Source of the DNA: Paludibacterium yongneupense DSM 18731 | GTDB taxonomy: Bacteria; Pseudomonadota; Gammaproteobacteria; Burkholderiales; Chromobacteriaceae | Reading direction: 5' to 3' | Assembly: GCF_000422925.1 (NCBI RefSeq) | Contig: NZ_AUGZ01000005.1 | Location: 62,001 to 126,000 of the forward strand | DNA length: 64,000 nucleotides | Shown here: positions 37,266 through 46,208 of the stretch, in pieces | Layout of the letters: each line of letters starts with the position of its first letter | Position numbering within the stretch: position 1 is the stretch's first letter | Notes under the pieces: generated by a model | What the model saw: the letters and a program-made list of their open reading frames with translations, nothing else | Database searches by the model: none | What the model was told of the DNA's origin: nothing | Position numbers and translations under genes: made by a program

Positions 37266-38231
37266 CTAGCCGGTCGGCAGGCAATGCAAGCCGCGCAGCG
37301 TCTGTTCGACGGCAAGGTCCAGCGGGGTGAAGGGTTCGGTGCCGAGCGTCGCCACCAAACGTGCGTTGTCCAACCGCACCGGTTCCTGCCACAAGTAACG
37401 CATCTCCATCATCTCGCGTACGGTTTCGTTGAAGGGGGCCACGAAACGCAGCAACCACCACGGGAACGGCGCGACCCGCGGCACTCCTCCGCCCAGTTTG
37501 CCGACCACGCGGCGGATGGCCTCGACCATCTGCGTACCGCTGGCATCCCAATGTCCTTGCATATGGAAGGTGGCGAACGCATCGAGGGAGTCGGCTCTTT
37601 TCAGCAGCTCGACGACCGTGCGCGCCACATCGGGAAGGTAAGACCATTGATGGCCGACGCCGGCACGGCCCGGGTTATAAATCGTGCGCACCGCCCGGTC
37701 GGGTTTGATCAAGCCCTGCGCAAACCAGTTGTTGGCGGCCTGCGGCCCGAAGAAATCTCCGGCGCGCACGATGACCACCCGCCCATCCTGACGGGAAAAC
37801 GCCTGCAAGCGCCGCTCCATTTCGACCCGTATTCCCCCCTTCCGTGTCAACGGGCGCTGCGCCGCTCCCTCGGCAACAAAGGGGAAAGCGTCCGGCCCAT
37901 AGTTATAGACCGTGCCCGGCAGCACGATGCTCGCGTGAACCTGCCGCGCGGCGGCAATCGTACTGTCCAGCATCGGCAACACCCGCTCGGACCACCGGCG
38001 ATAGCCGGGTGGATTGACCGCGTGCACGATCACGGCGCAGCCCTCGGCGGCGGCCAGAACCTCCGCGGGATTCATGGCATCGCCGCGCACGCGGACGATA
38101 CCGTCGTTCGCCTGCGCGGGAGCGATTTCTCGCTGCATGGCCCGAACCTGCCACCCGGCAGCATGCAGCTGCCGTGCCGTTTCGCCCCCCACCCCGCCGC
38201 CAAGTCCAAGCACCAGCACTGTCTGTTTCAT
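37266..38231 (-). CDS. NAD(P)-binding sugar-epimerase-like / atypical SDR protein
   Basis: A 321-residue protein with an N-terminal Rossmann motif (VLVLGLGGGVGGETARQLHA) and the general layout of NAD-dependent epimerases and atypical SDRs (AVIVHAVNPPGY, then VVIVRAGDFFGPQAANN). A canonical Tyr-x-x-x-Lys is not obvious: a YNYGPDA segment occurs where the active-site Tyr is usually found, so the catalytic status is uncertain. ATG 38231 is chosen because GAGAGGG lies 8 bases upstream. It is divergent from a LysR gene that begins 98 bases away, the usual arrangement for regulator and target. Confidence 0.82.
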   Translation of the reverse strand: MKQTVLVLGLGGGVGGETARQLHAAGWQVRAMQREIAPAQANDGIVRVRGDAMNPAEVLAAAEGCAVIVHAVNPPGYRRWSERVLPMLDSTIAAARQVHASIVLPGTVYNYGPDAFPFVAEGAAQRPLTRKGGIRVEMERRLQAFSRQDGRVVIVRAGDFFGPQAANNWFAQGLIKPDRAVRTIYNPGRAGVGHQWSYLPDVARTVVELLKRADSLDAFATFHMQGHWDASGTQMVEAIRRVVGKLGGGVPRVAPFPWWLLRFVAPFNETVREMMEMRYLWQEPVRLDNARLVATLGTEPFTPLDLAVEQTLRGLHCLPTG

Positions 38232-38329
38232 CGCCATGACCCTCTCCATTCATTCGTTGAGCACGATGATAAGGCGGGGGCCAAACAAAATGAATTGACG
38301 AAAACAAGCCACAGGCTATACATTTTTGT

Positions 38330-39220
38330 ATGACTTCGCCGATAGACTGGACTTACTACCGCACCTTCCTCGCCGTCGCGGACGAGGGCTCGCTCTCGGG
38401 TGCCGCGCGCGCGCTCGGTATCACCCAGCCGACGGTCGGCCGCCATGTCGCAGCGCTTGAGCACGCGCTCGGACTTGCCCTGTTCACCCGTTCCCACGCC
38501 GGCCTGATGCCGACTGAAGCGGCGATAGGCCTGCAGGTGCAAGCCCGCGAAATGGCAAGCTCCGCCGCGGCCATGGAGCGGCTGGCATCCGGCCAGGGCC
38601 TTGGCGTGCGCGGTGTGGTGCGTGTCACCGCGAGCGAAGTCATAGGCGTGGAAGTATTGCCTCCCATCATCGCCGCCCTGCGCGAGCACTACCCCGATCT
38701 CAAGGTGGAGCTGGCCGTGTCAAATCGCATCCAGAACGTACTGCACCGCGAAGCCGACATCGCGGTGCGCATGGTGCGACCGCAACAAGAACAGTTGCTG
38801 GCCCGCCATGTCGGCGGGATCGAGATCGGCTTGCATGCGACGGCCGGCTACATCGCACGGCACGGCAAGCCCGAGCGATACGAGGACCTGCCCGGTTACG
38901 CGTTGATCGGCTTTGATCAAAGCAATGACTTCATCCGCAGCGCAAGTCAATCGCAGCCGCTGTTCCGTCGCGAGCATTTCGCGCTGCGTGCGGACAGCGA
39001 CCTGGCCCAGCTCGCGCTGCTACGCGCGGGCGCGGGTTTTGGCGCATGCCAGGTACGGCTGGCGCAACGCGATGCGGCACTGGTCAGGGTTCTCCCCTCC
39101 GAATTTTCGCTCATGCTCGACACCTGGGTCGCCATGCATGAAGATTTGCGCAACAGCCCGCGCTGCCGGGTTACCTTCGATGCCCTGGCGGAAGGCCTGA
39201 AGCGCTATATCGCCGCTTGA
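38330..39220 (+). CDS. LysR-family transcriptional regulator
   Basis: A 296-residue LysR protein. It begins MTSPIDWTYYRTFLAVADEG, with the helix-turn-helix in AARALGITQPTVGRHVAALE. The effector domain begins near GVRGVVRVTASEVIGVEVLP, a form common in regulators of single oxidoreductase genes. The ribosome-binding site is weak. It is divergent from the epimerase-like gene and likely controls it. Confidence 0.9.
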   Translation: MTSPIDWTYYRTFLAVADEGSLSGAARALGITQPTVGRHVAALEHALGLALFTRSHAGLMPTEAAIGLQVQAREMASSAAAMERLASGQGLGVRGVVRVTASEVIGVEVLPPIIAALREHYPDLKVELAVSNRIQNVLHREADIAVRMVRPQQEQLLARHVGGIEIGLHATAGYIARHGKPERYEDLPGYALIGFDQSNDFIRSASQSQPLFRREHFALRADSDLAQLALLRAGAGFGACQVRLAQRDAALVRVLPSEFSLMLDTWVAMHEDLRNSPRCRVTFDALAEGLKRYIAA

Positions 39221-39325
39221 TGCGGCATGGCTCAGGCATCGGCCCCCAATGATGATTCGTGCTTGCTTTTACGCTTGCAGGCTGAGAAGCTGAACGTGTT
39301 GTCCCGCCCCACCAAGGAGCCGCAC

Positions 39326-39793
39326 ATGCAAGGCAAACACGCGATTCTCGCCCTTCTCAACGAACTGCTGGCCGGCGAGTTGACCGCCATCGACCAATAC
39401 CTGCTGCACGGAGAGACTTATGCCGACCTGGGACTCAAGCGGCTGGCAGAAAAAGCGCTGCACGAGTCCGCTCATGAGCGCGAGCATGCGCAGGCCATCA
39501 TCCAGCGCATCCTGTTCCTGGAAGGCAAACCCGATCTGACCCGGCGTGAAGCACTCATCAGCGGTGCCGATGTTCCCGCCATGCTCCAGGCCGATCTGGA
39601 TGTCGAATACCGGGTCGCATCCGGACTCAGGAAAGGCATCCTCCTGTGCGAGCAGCACCAGGACTTCGTCACGCGCGAGATGCTGGTGCGACAGTTGGAC
39701 GACACCGAGATGGACCATGCCTACTTTCTGGAGAAGCAGCTGCGGCTGATAGGGCTGACGGGGCTTCCCAACTATTTGCAAAGCCAGCTATGA
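39326..39793 (+). CDS. bfr: bacterioferritin-family iron storage protein without the haem-ligand Met
   Basis: A 155-residue four-helix ferritin. The diiron ferroxidase ligands are present: Glu in AGELTAIDQYLLH, Glu and His in HEREHAQ, Glu in DVEYRVASGLRKG, and Glu and His in DDTEMDHAYFLEKQL. In classical bacterioferritin the haem is held by a Met (E. coli M52) inside HESIDEMKHAD; here that segment reads HESAHEREHAQ, with Arg at the Met position. This resembles the non-haem subunit of two-subunit bacterioferritins. It may therefore pair with a haem-binding partner encoded elsewhere or act as a haem-free ferritin. AAGGAG precedes the ATG at 39326. Confidence 0.9.
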   Translation: MQGKHAILALLNELLAGELTAIDQYLLHGETYADLGLKRLAEKALHESAHEREHAQAIIQRILFLEGKPDLTRREALISGADVPAMLQADLDVEYRVASGLRKGILLCEQHQDFVTREMLVRQLDDTEMDHAYFLEKQLRLIGLTGLPNYLQSQL

Positions 39794-39827
39794 GGCGCTT
39801 GTACCCGCATATGGCAAGGAAACCGTC

Positions 39828-40502
39828 TTGACCGGAGAAACCCCGCGCGCGCTGATCATCGGCGCCTCTCGCGGACTCGGACTCGGGCTGGCAGAAGAAC
39901 TGGGGCGGGCGGGCTGGCATGTTACCGCCACGCGAAGAAGCGGCACGGCCCCCGACGGCCCGATTTGCTGGCTCATGCTCGATATCGACAGCCAGGATCA
40001 GGTGCTCGAATTCGAACGGCAACTGGCCGGGGCACGCTTCGATCTGATCTTCATCAATGCCGGCGTATCCGCCCCCGCCGGCCAGACTATTTCGACGGCG
40101 GCCCCCGAAGAGCTCGCGCAGTTGATACTGACGAATGCCGTTTCTCCTGTCCGGCTGGCAGCCCGGCTATTCCCCTGCTTCGGCGGCAAACCGGGCACCC
40201 TGGCGTTCATGAGTTCGCGGCTCGGCAGCCTGAATGAAAATCCGCACGCAGAGCTGCCGCTCTACGCCGCAAGCAAGGCTGCGCTCAATATGCTGGTACG
40301 CTCCTTGCTCGAGCCGGCAAGCGCCGCCGGTATCACGCTGCTGTCGTTCCATCCCGGCTGGGTACAGACGGATATGGGCGGGGAAGGCGCGCCGCTCACC
40401 ATCGCAGACAGCGTCACCGGCATCGTCAGGCAATTGGAGCGCTTTGCGAAACAGGGCGGCCACCACTTCATCGACTACGCCGGCAAACGTCTCGAATGGT
40501 AG
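39828..40502 (+). CDS. short-chain dehydrogenase/reductase
   Basis: A 224-residue classical SDR. The nucleotide-binding motif ALIIGASRGLGLGLAEELG, the NAGVSAPAG strand and the catalytic Tyr-x-x-x-Lys in LYAASKAALNMLV are all present, with Ser upstream in AFMSSRLGS. The substrate is unknown. The start appears to be TTG at 39828, with AAGGAAA upstream; no ATG in frame fits the family N-terminus. It follows the bacterioferritin gene by 34 bases and may share its transcript. Confidence 0.88.
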   Translation: MTGETPRALIIGASRGLGLGLAEELGRAGWHVTATRRSGTAPDGPICWLMLDIDSQDQVLEFERQLAGARFDLIFINAGVSAPAGQTISTAAPEELAQLILTNAVSPVRLAARLFPCFGGKPGTLAFMSSRLGSLNENPHAELPLYAASKAALNMLVRSLLEPASAAGITLLSFHPGWVQTDMGGEGAPLTIADSVTGIVRQLERFAKQGGHHFIDYAGKRLEW

Positions 40503-40614
40503 TTGCCATGCATCCAAGGCATGCCCGTTTCGCACACCCGAATGCGCCCGGCTTGGGTCAGGGCTTTCGGGATTGAATCAACACGGCCCCGGATAGGCAG
40601 GAAGCGCAACGTCC

Positions 40615-41967
40615 ATGGCAACCTCAGCCCGCTGCACCCTCCCCGGTTTGACAGCCCTGCTTGCGGCGGCACATGCCTGCGCCGCAACGTGCACCCCGCA
40701 ATGGAGCCATTCGATCGCGGCCAATACCCGGCACTTGCAAACCGCCATCGATCAGTGTTCTGCCGCCGGAGGCGGACTGGTAGACCTCACCGTCAACAAC
40801 GGGATATCGTCGGCGACGATAACGACAGTCCATCTCGGCAGCAATATCGTCCTGAAACTGGAACAAGGATTCACCTTGCAAGGCGCCAGCGACGTGCCCG
40901 CCGGGAGCGCGCTCCTGATCGGCAACTCTGTCCACAATGTCACCATCACGGGAACGGGTATCATCGATGGCAACGGAGCGGCCTACTGGGCGTCCTCGGT
41001 CGGCAAGAACAACACGCCGCACCCCAAGTTGATCAAGATAAAAGGCAGCGCTATCCGGATTGGCTCGAATTTCGCCGATGACGGCACCCCGCGGCCCCTG
41101 GTCCGTTTTCCAAGTCCCGACAACGATGCCGCCCTTACCCTTAAAATTCGGAACGCCCCCAAAGAACAGGTGGTCTTCGAGTCCGGCTCGCAGGATGTGA
41201 CCGTCGACGGAGTATGGATTTACGCCAATCCGGACAAGAATGGCGAGGGCAAAAACCTGGCCCCCAACACCGATGCGATCGACATCATCGGAACCACGAC
41301 GGCAACCATCCGGAACTGCGTACTGGACACCGGCGACGACGATATCGCGATCAAGTCCAATGCGGGAGGCCCAGCGACGACAGGGGTCGTTATCGATAGC
41401 TGCGTGATCGGCGGAGGCCACGGCATATCCATCGGCGGCCAGGAGGCGGCCGGGCACACGTTATCGCGGCCCGGAGTATCCGGCGTCAGCATACGCTCGA
41501 TACTGTTCAAGGGCACCGACTACGGCTTCCGCATCAAGACCGACCAAACCGCCGCCGACAGCGGGGCCACCAACGGCGTCAGCTATTCGGACACCTGCAT
41601 GCAAGATGTCGGCGAACCCTTCTTGTTCACCTACACCTACGCCGCCGGCAGCGGCGGCAGCCTGCCCGTCATTGCCAATGTCTCGATCGACAATGTGCTA
41701 GCCACGGCGACCAAGACCCAGGGGGCCATCATCGGTCTGGCCACGACTCCGCTTGGCATCCCGTCCTCGGGCGACGCCGGCATTCGCATGCGCAATACGC
41801 AAATTTCCGGCGGGTCAGCTTTCAGTATCCGCAATGGCGCATTGCTGCTTGGCGCGAACAGCCGCGTCGACACGGCAAACCGGGGCAATGCTCAAGTGAT
41901 CAGAATCCCGGATTCGGGCGCCACGATCACCTGCCCTGCCCGCATCGTGATTCCGAAGCCGCTCTGA
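40615..41967 (+). CDS. GH28 polygalacturonase, secreted
   Basis: A 450-residue exported enzyme with an N-terminal signal peptide (cleavage near AHACA). The right-handed parallel beta-helix of glycoside hydrolase family 28 follows. The four family signatures are intact: NTDAID, DTGDDDIAIKS (two catalytic Asp), GGGHGISIGG and FRIKTDQ (substrate-binding Arg and Lys). It hydrolyses alpha-1,4-galacturonan in pectin. AGGAAGC lies upstream of ATG 40615 at rather long spacing. It is convergent with a pectin lyase gene, making a small pectin-degradation locus. No uronate import or catabolic genes are in the window. Confidence 0.92.
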   Translation: MATSARCTLPGLTALLAAAHACAATCTPQWSHSIAANTRHLQTAIDQCSAAGGGLVDLTVNNGISSATITTVHLGSNIVLKLEQGFTLQGASDVPAGSALLIGNSVHNVTITGTGIIDGNGAAYWASSVGKNNTPHPKLIKIKGSAIRIGSNFADDGTPRPLVRFPSPDNDAALTLKIRNAPKEQVVFESGSQDVTVDGVWIYANPDKNGEGKNLAPNTDAIDIIGTTTATIRNCVLDTGDDDIAIKSNAGGPATTGVVIDSCVIGGGHGISIGGQEAAGHTLSRPGVSGVSIRSILFKGTDYGFRIKTDQTAADSGATNGVSYSDTCMQDVGEPFLFTYTYAAGSGGSLPVIANVSIDNVLATATKTQGAIIGLATTPLGIPSSGDAGIRMRNTQISGGSAFSIRNGALLLGANSRVDTANRGNAQVIRIPDSGATITCPARIVIPKPL

Positions 41968-42060
41968 TCCCGGGCAGAAGCGGACCCGAGGCTGTCGTAT
42001 CCTGGCGCAGAGTCGGCAAGTACACGACAGCCCCCCTGCCGACGAGCGGATGCGCGAGGA

Positions 42061-43311
42061 TCAGTCGCGCGCGGGCCCCGCGTGTTCTCTTACCCTGCGT
42101 GCGACATCCCCGGCTGCCAACGGCAGCACCAGCTCGCCGGAGTCGGCCTCGAACGGCGGCAGCGCGTCCTCGTCCACGGAGTCACGGCGAATGGCGCTGT
42201 CTGCGAGATTGATTTCGCAACGACGGCCAAGCCAGGTCCGGCACCGTTCGGCCTGTGCCGGCGCAAACGGAGCAAAAGCCGGCCCGGGTTGCCGTGGATC
42301 GGACAACACGGGATAGGTGACATGCTCGAACACATTGCCTTCGATCAGCAAATCAGACAGCGCTGTCCGCGACATCGCCGCACCTTCGCCACTGATATCG
42401 TGAAAGTAGTTGTTGACGATCTGGACCCTGACGCGGGCCTCGTGCATCCCGCCGCTGTGGGGCCCGCGCCCCGACGTGTCGTGGATGTCGTTACCAACGA
42501 GCGTGATGCTGTCGTCGGAGCCGAGAAACAGCCACAACCAATAATGGTGCCCGTCGCACGTCGATGAATACGCGGTCCGGCCGTCGAATTCGCTATTGGA
42601 GACCGTGACATGCCGGGCGGCCGAGAAGCCCGTAACCAGCATTTGTCGTCCTATCTGCGCGACGCGCAGGTGGTCGAGCCAGACATGATCGACACCGTCG
42701 AGGGTGATGGCATCTCCGCCCCAGACCGCCTGCGGGTTGATATCGCTGATTGTCAGCCGCTGCACGATGACATTGCTGGCCGAGCGCAGCATCAAGCCGG
42801 TACCGACGATGCCGGCATCGGCACCGATGCCGCGCAGAGTCTTGTTCGAGCCTATCGTCAGCAAGGCACGGACCCCGGCTCTGTCCACCTCGACCGGTGT
42901 GGACTCGCGGCCATGACAGAAATCGACGCGATCCAAGGCCAACTGCCCCGCCCCGTCGGGACACGCCCGTACCCGGCAACCGGTTTCATGCAGCAACGCC
43001 GTTCCGTCTTGCACAAGGCTGCCCCGAAAGTCGAACACCCGATCAATCAGCACCACGCGCGGAGACGAATCCGTGCACACACCGTGCGCGTCATGGCTCA
43101 TGCACAGCGCATCCTCCAGCTCGCGCAGCGTGCGCGGATGGACGATGGGGCCCGCACTGCCGCCAGTCGTGCCATGTGCAAAACCGGGAACCGGATCTGG
43201 CGCCATGGCGACAGCCGGGACAGAAAGGCCGGCCAGGAGGGCCGCCAACAGTAAAGTGCGCCACAAGCGGGCCGCACGCGCCACAGCAATCATAGAACGC
43301 ACCCAAGTCAT
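42061..43311 (-). CDS. pectin lyase (polysaccharide lyase family 1, fungal-type subgroup), secreted
   Basis: A 416-residue protein with an N-terminal signal peptide (cleavage near VPAVA). It is a PL1 beta-helix enzyme. The core (VWGGDAITLDGVDHVWLDH, then IGRQMLV, SSTCDGHHYWLWL, NNYFHDISG and EGNVFEHV) matches pectin lyases such as those of Aspergillus, not the calcium-dependent pectate lyases. The Ca-binding Asp cluster of pectate lyases is replaced here by the WGGDAIT pattern. Pectin lyases cleave methyl-esterified pectin by beta-elimination. The start is set at ATG 43311; 43293 is an alternative. The AT-rich region 43384-43488 is the likely promoter area. Confidence 0.87.
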   Translation of the reverse strand: MTWVRSMIAVARAARLWRTLLLAALLAGLSVPAVAMAPDPVPGFAHGTTGGSAGPIVHPRTLRELEDALCMSHDAHGVCTDSSPRVVLIDRVFDFRGSLVQDGTALLHETGCRVRACPDGAGQLALDRVDFCHGRESTPVEVDRAGVRALLTIGSNKTLRGIGADAGIVGTGLMLRSASNVIVQRLTISDINPQAVWGGDAITLDGVDHVWLDHLRVAQIGRQMLVTGFSAARHVTVSNSEFDGRTAYSSTCDGHHYWLWLFLGSDDSITLVGNDIHDTSGRGPHSGGMHEARVRVQIVNNYFHDISGEGAAMSRTALSDLLIEGNVFEHVTYPVLSDPRQPGPAFAPFAPAQAERCRTWLGRRCEINLADSAIRRDSVDEDALPPFEADSGELVLPLAAGDVARRVREHAGPARD

Positions 43312-43446
43312 GGTTATCGCCCACCCCGCCTCGCCCCACCTGCTGCCAGCAGCCGGATCGCTCGGCGCGGGCCTGTCCGGCACGGGGTGAAAATCGGCAG
43401 TTTTGATTTATCTTCGCACTGACTCGCAACATTCACATTACAAGGG

Positions 43447-43463
43447 TAGCCTTATTTTAAATA
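43447..43463 (+). promoter_or_regulatory. conserved AT-rich element before HDOD gene 1
   Basis: TAGCCTTATTTTAAATA ends 25 bases before the HDOD start codon. A 16/17 match is found before the paralogous gene at 57904, with almost the same spacing to the ATG. It may be a shared promoter core or regulator site. Confidence 0.5.
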
Positions 43464-43488
43464 ACGCTTAAACAGACCGGATCAGACA

Positions 43489-44355
43489 ATGACAAATGCA
43501 TGCATCGAGCGACCCCGTCCCGCAGCCCCGAACATCGACGCTACCCTTCACTCCATACGCATCCCCCCACGGCCCAGCCTGCTTGCCGATCTGCAGCAGG
43601 AGATAGACCGGCCCGACCCCAATCTCAAAACACTTGCCCGCGTCGTGGAAAAGGACGTCGCCTTGTCGGGCGCCTTTCTCAAGATGATCAATTCCCCCTT
43701 CTATAATCGTGCACGCAAGGCTGAAACGGTAGAGGCGGCCCTGACCGGGCTCGGCTTGAACCAGGTGGCACTGCTGGCCGGAGGCTTTCTCGTGCGCGAA
43801 TCGTTTCACTGCGAGAGCTACGACCTCACCCGATTCTGGGAAACGTCGAGTCAACGCTCAAGCGCCATGGCCTTCCTCGCGCGCGAACTGCGCGCAGGCT
43901 CATCCGCCCTCGCGCGCAGCTTCGGCTTGTTCGCCGATCTCGGCATTCCCCTGCTGATGGAGCGTTTCAGCCACTACCCCGAAACCCTGCGCCAGGCACA
44001 GGATTCGCAATGCGCCGCCTTCACCGAGCTTGAAGACAGGCAGCACCACACCAATCATGCGGTCATCGGGTCCATGCTGGCGCGCAACTGGAAACTGCCG
44101 GACGATGTGGTGCTCGCCATCGACCGCCACCATGACCGCGATGTGTTCGAGGCGGGTCAAACATCGCTGCCGGTGCGCCGCCTGATCGCACTCGGAGCGA
44201 TCAGCGATGTCATCATTCACCACTACACGGCCAGGCCACTCAGCGCCGAACTGCAGCGCACCGCCCCACTGGCAATGATCGAGCTGGGGATGGGCAACGA
44301 CGAGTTCGACGACCTCAGCAATACCATCCACGCTCTTTTCGATCAAGAGACATGA
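43489..44355 (+). CDS. HDOD domain signalling protein, copy 1
   Basis: A 288-residue protein that is essentially one HDOD domain, a divergent relative of HD and HD-GYP domains without phosphodiesterase activity. It begins with SIRIPPRPSLLADLQQEIDR. LSGAFLKMINSPFYN and VEAALTGLGLNQVALLAGGF are the family's core helices, and SFGLFADLGIPLLMERF the later part. HDOD proteins relay signals in motility, chemotaxis or stress by protein contacts. The paralogue at 57904 is highly similar along its whole length. The ribosome-binding site is weak. A conserved AT-rich element lies just upstream. Confidence 0.9.
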   Translation: MTNACIERPRPAAPNIDATLHSIRIPPRPSLLADLQQEIDRPDPNLKTLARVVEKDVALSGAFLKMINSPFYNRARKAETVEAALTGLGLNQVALLAGGFLVRESFHCESYDLTRFWETSSQRSSAMAFLARELRAGSSALARSFGLFADLGIPLLMERFSHYPETLRQAQDSQCAAFTELEDRQHHTNHAVIGSMLARNWKLPDDVVLAIDRHHDRDVFEAGQTSLPVRRLIALGAISDVIIHHYTARPLSAELQRTAPLAMIELGMGNDEFDDLSNTIHALFDQET

Positions 44356-44888
44356 TGAGCGGCTCGCTGGCGTCGAGCCCGCCGGCTTACAACAGCGTCA
44401 TGAACGGTCTGGTTTCCGGATCGAGGCAGAGACGGGGGGCTCATTCGACCCGAGACGAAAATGTCGTTGCGCGACAGCCGTTCCAGGCGAGGCCGAGTGC
44501 TTCACGGCACGCCTGTCCTCAGGCCGTGCTCGCGGAAGATAGGCTTTCCGGAAACGCCGCCAGAACCGGCGAAGGATTCGCGCCGGAATAGACGACTCCT
44601 ACGCCCGCCATCAGCGGCTTGCCCGGGTAGCGCGAAGAATAGGGTGATCCGCAGGCTCGGGAACGATTCGTGGGGCAAAATCGCCACTCCTGAAAATACG
44701 ACTGGCAATGATCCTAGAAACCCGGATTCAGCGAACGCTTGAACCAGAACATCGTCTGCGCGGACAAGCCGTCGCAGGAGAGCGTTCTTTTCCGTGCCAA
44801 AGCATGCGTGGATGCCAGTGCCACATACATGACCTCTTCATGCAGGGCATGCACGGTCAAACCTTTTACGCGGGAGCAGACTGCGGCG
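44356..44888. other. region with no intact gene
   Basis: These 533 bases separate the HDOD gene from the M24 peptidase gene. No complete ORF looks real. A minus-strand stretch at about 44519-44690 looks like the decayed end of a LysR gene (listed separately). On the plus strand, codons after 44739 read FSERLNQNIVCADKPSQES, which has protein-like composition, but I cannot tie it to a family. Confidence 0.4.
44519..44690 (-). pseudogene. possible C-terminal remnant of a LysR regulator
   Basis: One minus-strand frame reads PRIVPEPADHPILRATR; after a shift of frame the text continues as PLMAGVGVVYSGANPSPVLA and AAFPESLSSAS before a TGA at 44519. Together they resemble the last 50 residues of LysR effector domains (a hydrophobic strand, then a Pro-Ser-Pro helix cap and AF..L helix). 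Nothing upstream continues the gene. The call rests on pattern recognition only. Confidence 0.3.
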
Positions 44889-46145
44889 CTACGCGTTTGG
44901 CACAGCCGGCAACGACAACAGTTGCCGCGGCAGTGTATTCATGTCTTCCACCCCGGTTTCGGTCAGCAGCAGCTGACTCTCGATATTGAAGCCACCGAGT
45001 CCGGTGACATAGATCGGCACCTCCAGCGCCATCACCATTCCCGCTTCGAACAGCAGCTCGCTATCCGCCGAAATAAATGGCCATTGCTCCGAGAACAACG
45101 ACTGCCCGAGGCCGTGCCCGAAATGTCCGCGACTGAACCCGGACAACCCCCCGTTTTCCAGGACCCGGGTGATGGCCCGGTGAACGGCCGCCAGGGGTTG
45201 ACCCGGGGCCACATGGCTCAGCCCCGCATCGAAAGCCTGCTCGAGCAGGCGGTGAAACCGGGCCTGCGCGCTACTCGGGGAACCAAAGACAAAATTACGT
45301 GACGAGTCTGACGAGTAGCCGTCGATCACGCACCCAACATCGACTTTGACAAGGGTGCCAGGCGTGAGCTTCCCCCCCGCCCGCCACGGATCGGGGCCGA
45401 TCGAAATATAGTCCCAGCTCGGCGGTGGCGCCACGCCCCGGGCAGCGGCTTCATGAGCGACGCCGCTGCGAAATGCCCGCCCCAGGTCCCGTGCAGTCTG
45501 ATTTTCAGCCGCGGACCGTTGCAGTTCACGAATTCCGGCTTCGGCCAGTTCGACCCCCAGACGCAGGCGCCCGATCTCGGCAGGCGTCTTGACCATGCGC
45601 AGGCGATTGAACGCTGGCGAGCCATCCAGCAGCATCGCGCCGGAAAGTGCCGTGCGGATGAGCAACCAATCCGCAGCCGGAACAAAATCCAGATCGAACC
45701 CCAGCCTTGCCTTAGCCAAACCACTTTGTGCGAGCAAGACCTTCAGTTCCCCGATCGCGCACCGGAGATCGAACGTGGCCGGACGCTTGAAGCCGGATGG
45801 GCGACTAGCCGACCAGTCGTCGGCTATCGCGCGCTCAATCGCCCTTTCCCCCTCTTCGATCCGTGCCGTCTCGACCCAGAGCGGGTGGGAACGAACCCGG
45901 AACCCAGAGGCCGCATGCTTGAAAGCCTCCTCATTCAGATCCCCCACGACGACAGCGATGGGTTCGGCAGGATCGGCGGGGATCAGGGCAAATCCCGCGC
46001 CGGCGCGGCGAAAACTTCCCGCCACCCCTTGGCTCATTCCCGTGACATAGCGAAAACCTTCCGGCTCGCTGATCACCAGGGCATCCAGCCCAGCCTCTTG
46101 CAATAGCGCTTGTGCGCGTAATCGGTCTACACATCCTTGGCTCAT
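44889..46145 (-). CDS. M24-family metallopeptidase (Xaa-Pro aminopeptidase-like)
   Basis: A 418-residue protein. The N-terminal creatinase-like domain covers about 1-155. The pita-bread M24 domain follows, with metal ligands visible as Asp in VKVDVGCVIDG, Asp in SSDSSRNFVFG, His in GHFGHGLGQSLF, Glu in MVMALEVPIYV and Glu in FNIESQLLLTE. It would cleave X-Pro dipeptides, or act on a creatine-like amidine. ATG 46145 is chosen for GGAG 6 bases upstream. It is the last gene of an apparent three-gene operon with an NlpA/MetQ-like binding protein and an FAD oxidoreductase. Confidence 0.88.
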   Translation of the reverse strand: MSQGCVDRLRAQALLQEAGLDALVISEPEGFRYVTGMSQGVAGSFRRAGAGFALIPADPAEPIAVVVGDLNEEAFKHAASGFRVRSHPLWVETARIEEGERAIERAIADDWSASRPSGFKRPATFDLRCAIGELKVLLAQSGLAKARLGFDLDFVPAADWLLIRTALSGAMLLDGSPAFNRLRMVKTPAEIGRLRLGVELAEAGIRELQRSAAENQTARDLGRAFRSGVAHEAAARGVAPPPSWDYISIGPDPWRAGGKLTPGTLVKVDVGCVIDGYSSDSSRNFVFGSPSSAQARFHRLLEQAFDAGLSHVAPGQPLAAVHRAITRVLENGGLSGFSRGHFGHGLGQSLFSEQWPFISADSELLFEAGMVMALEVPIYVTGLGGFNIESQLLLTETGVEDMNTLPRQLLSLPAVPNA

Positions 46146-46208
46146 TACGGGCTCCAATGCACAAAACGGACACTGTCCGATAGCCGGCCTCTGGCCCAGA
46201 GGTCGCTC

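Noticed and set aside
44708-44989. Plus-strand ORF starting at ATG 44708
   Set aside because: It overlaps the 3' end of the M24 gene and shows no family features.
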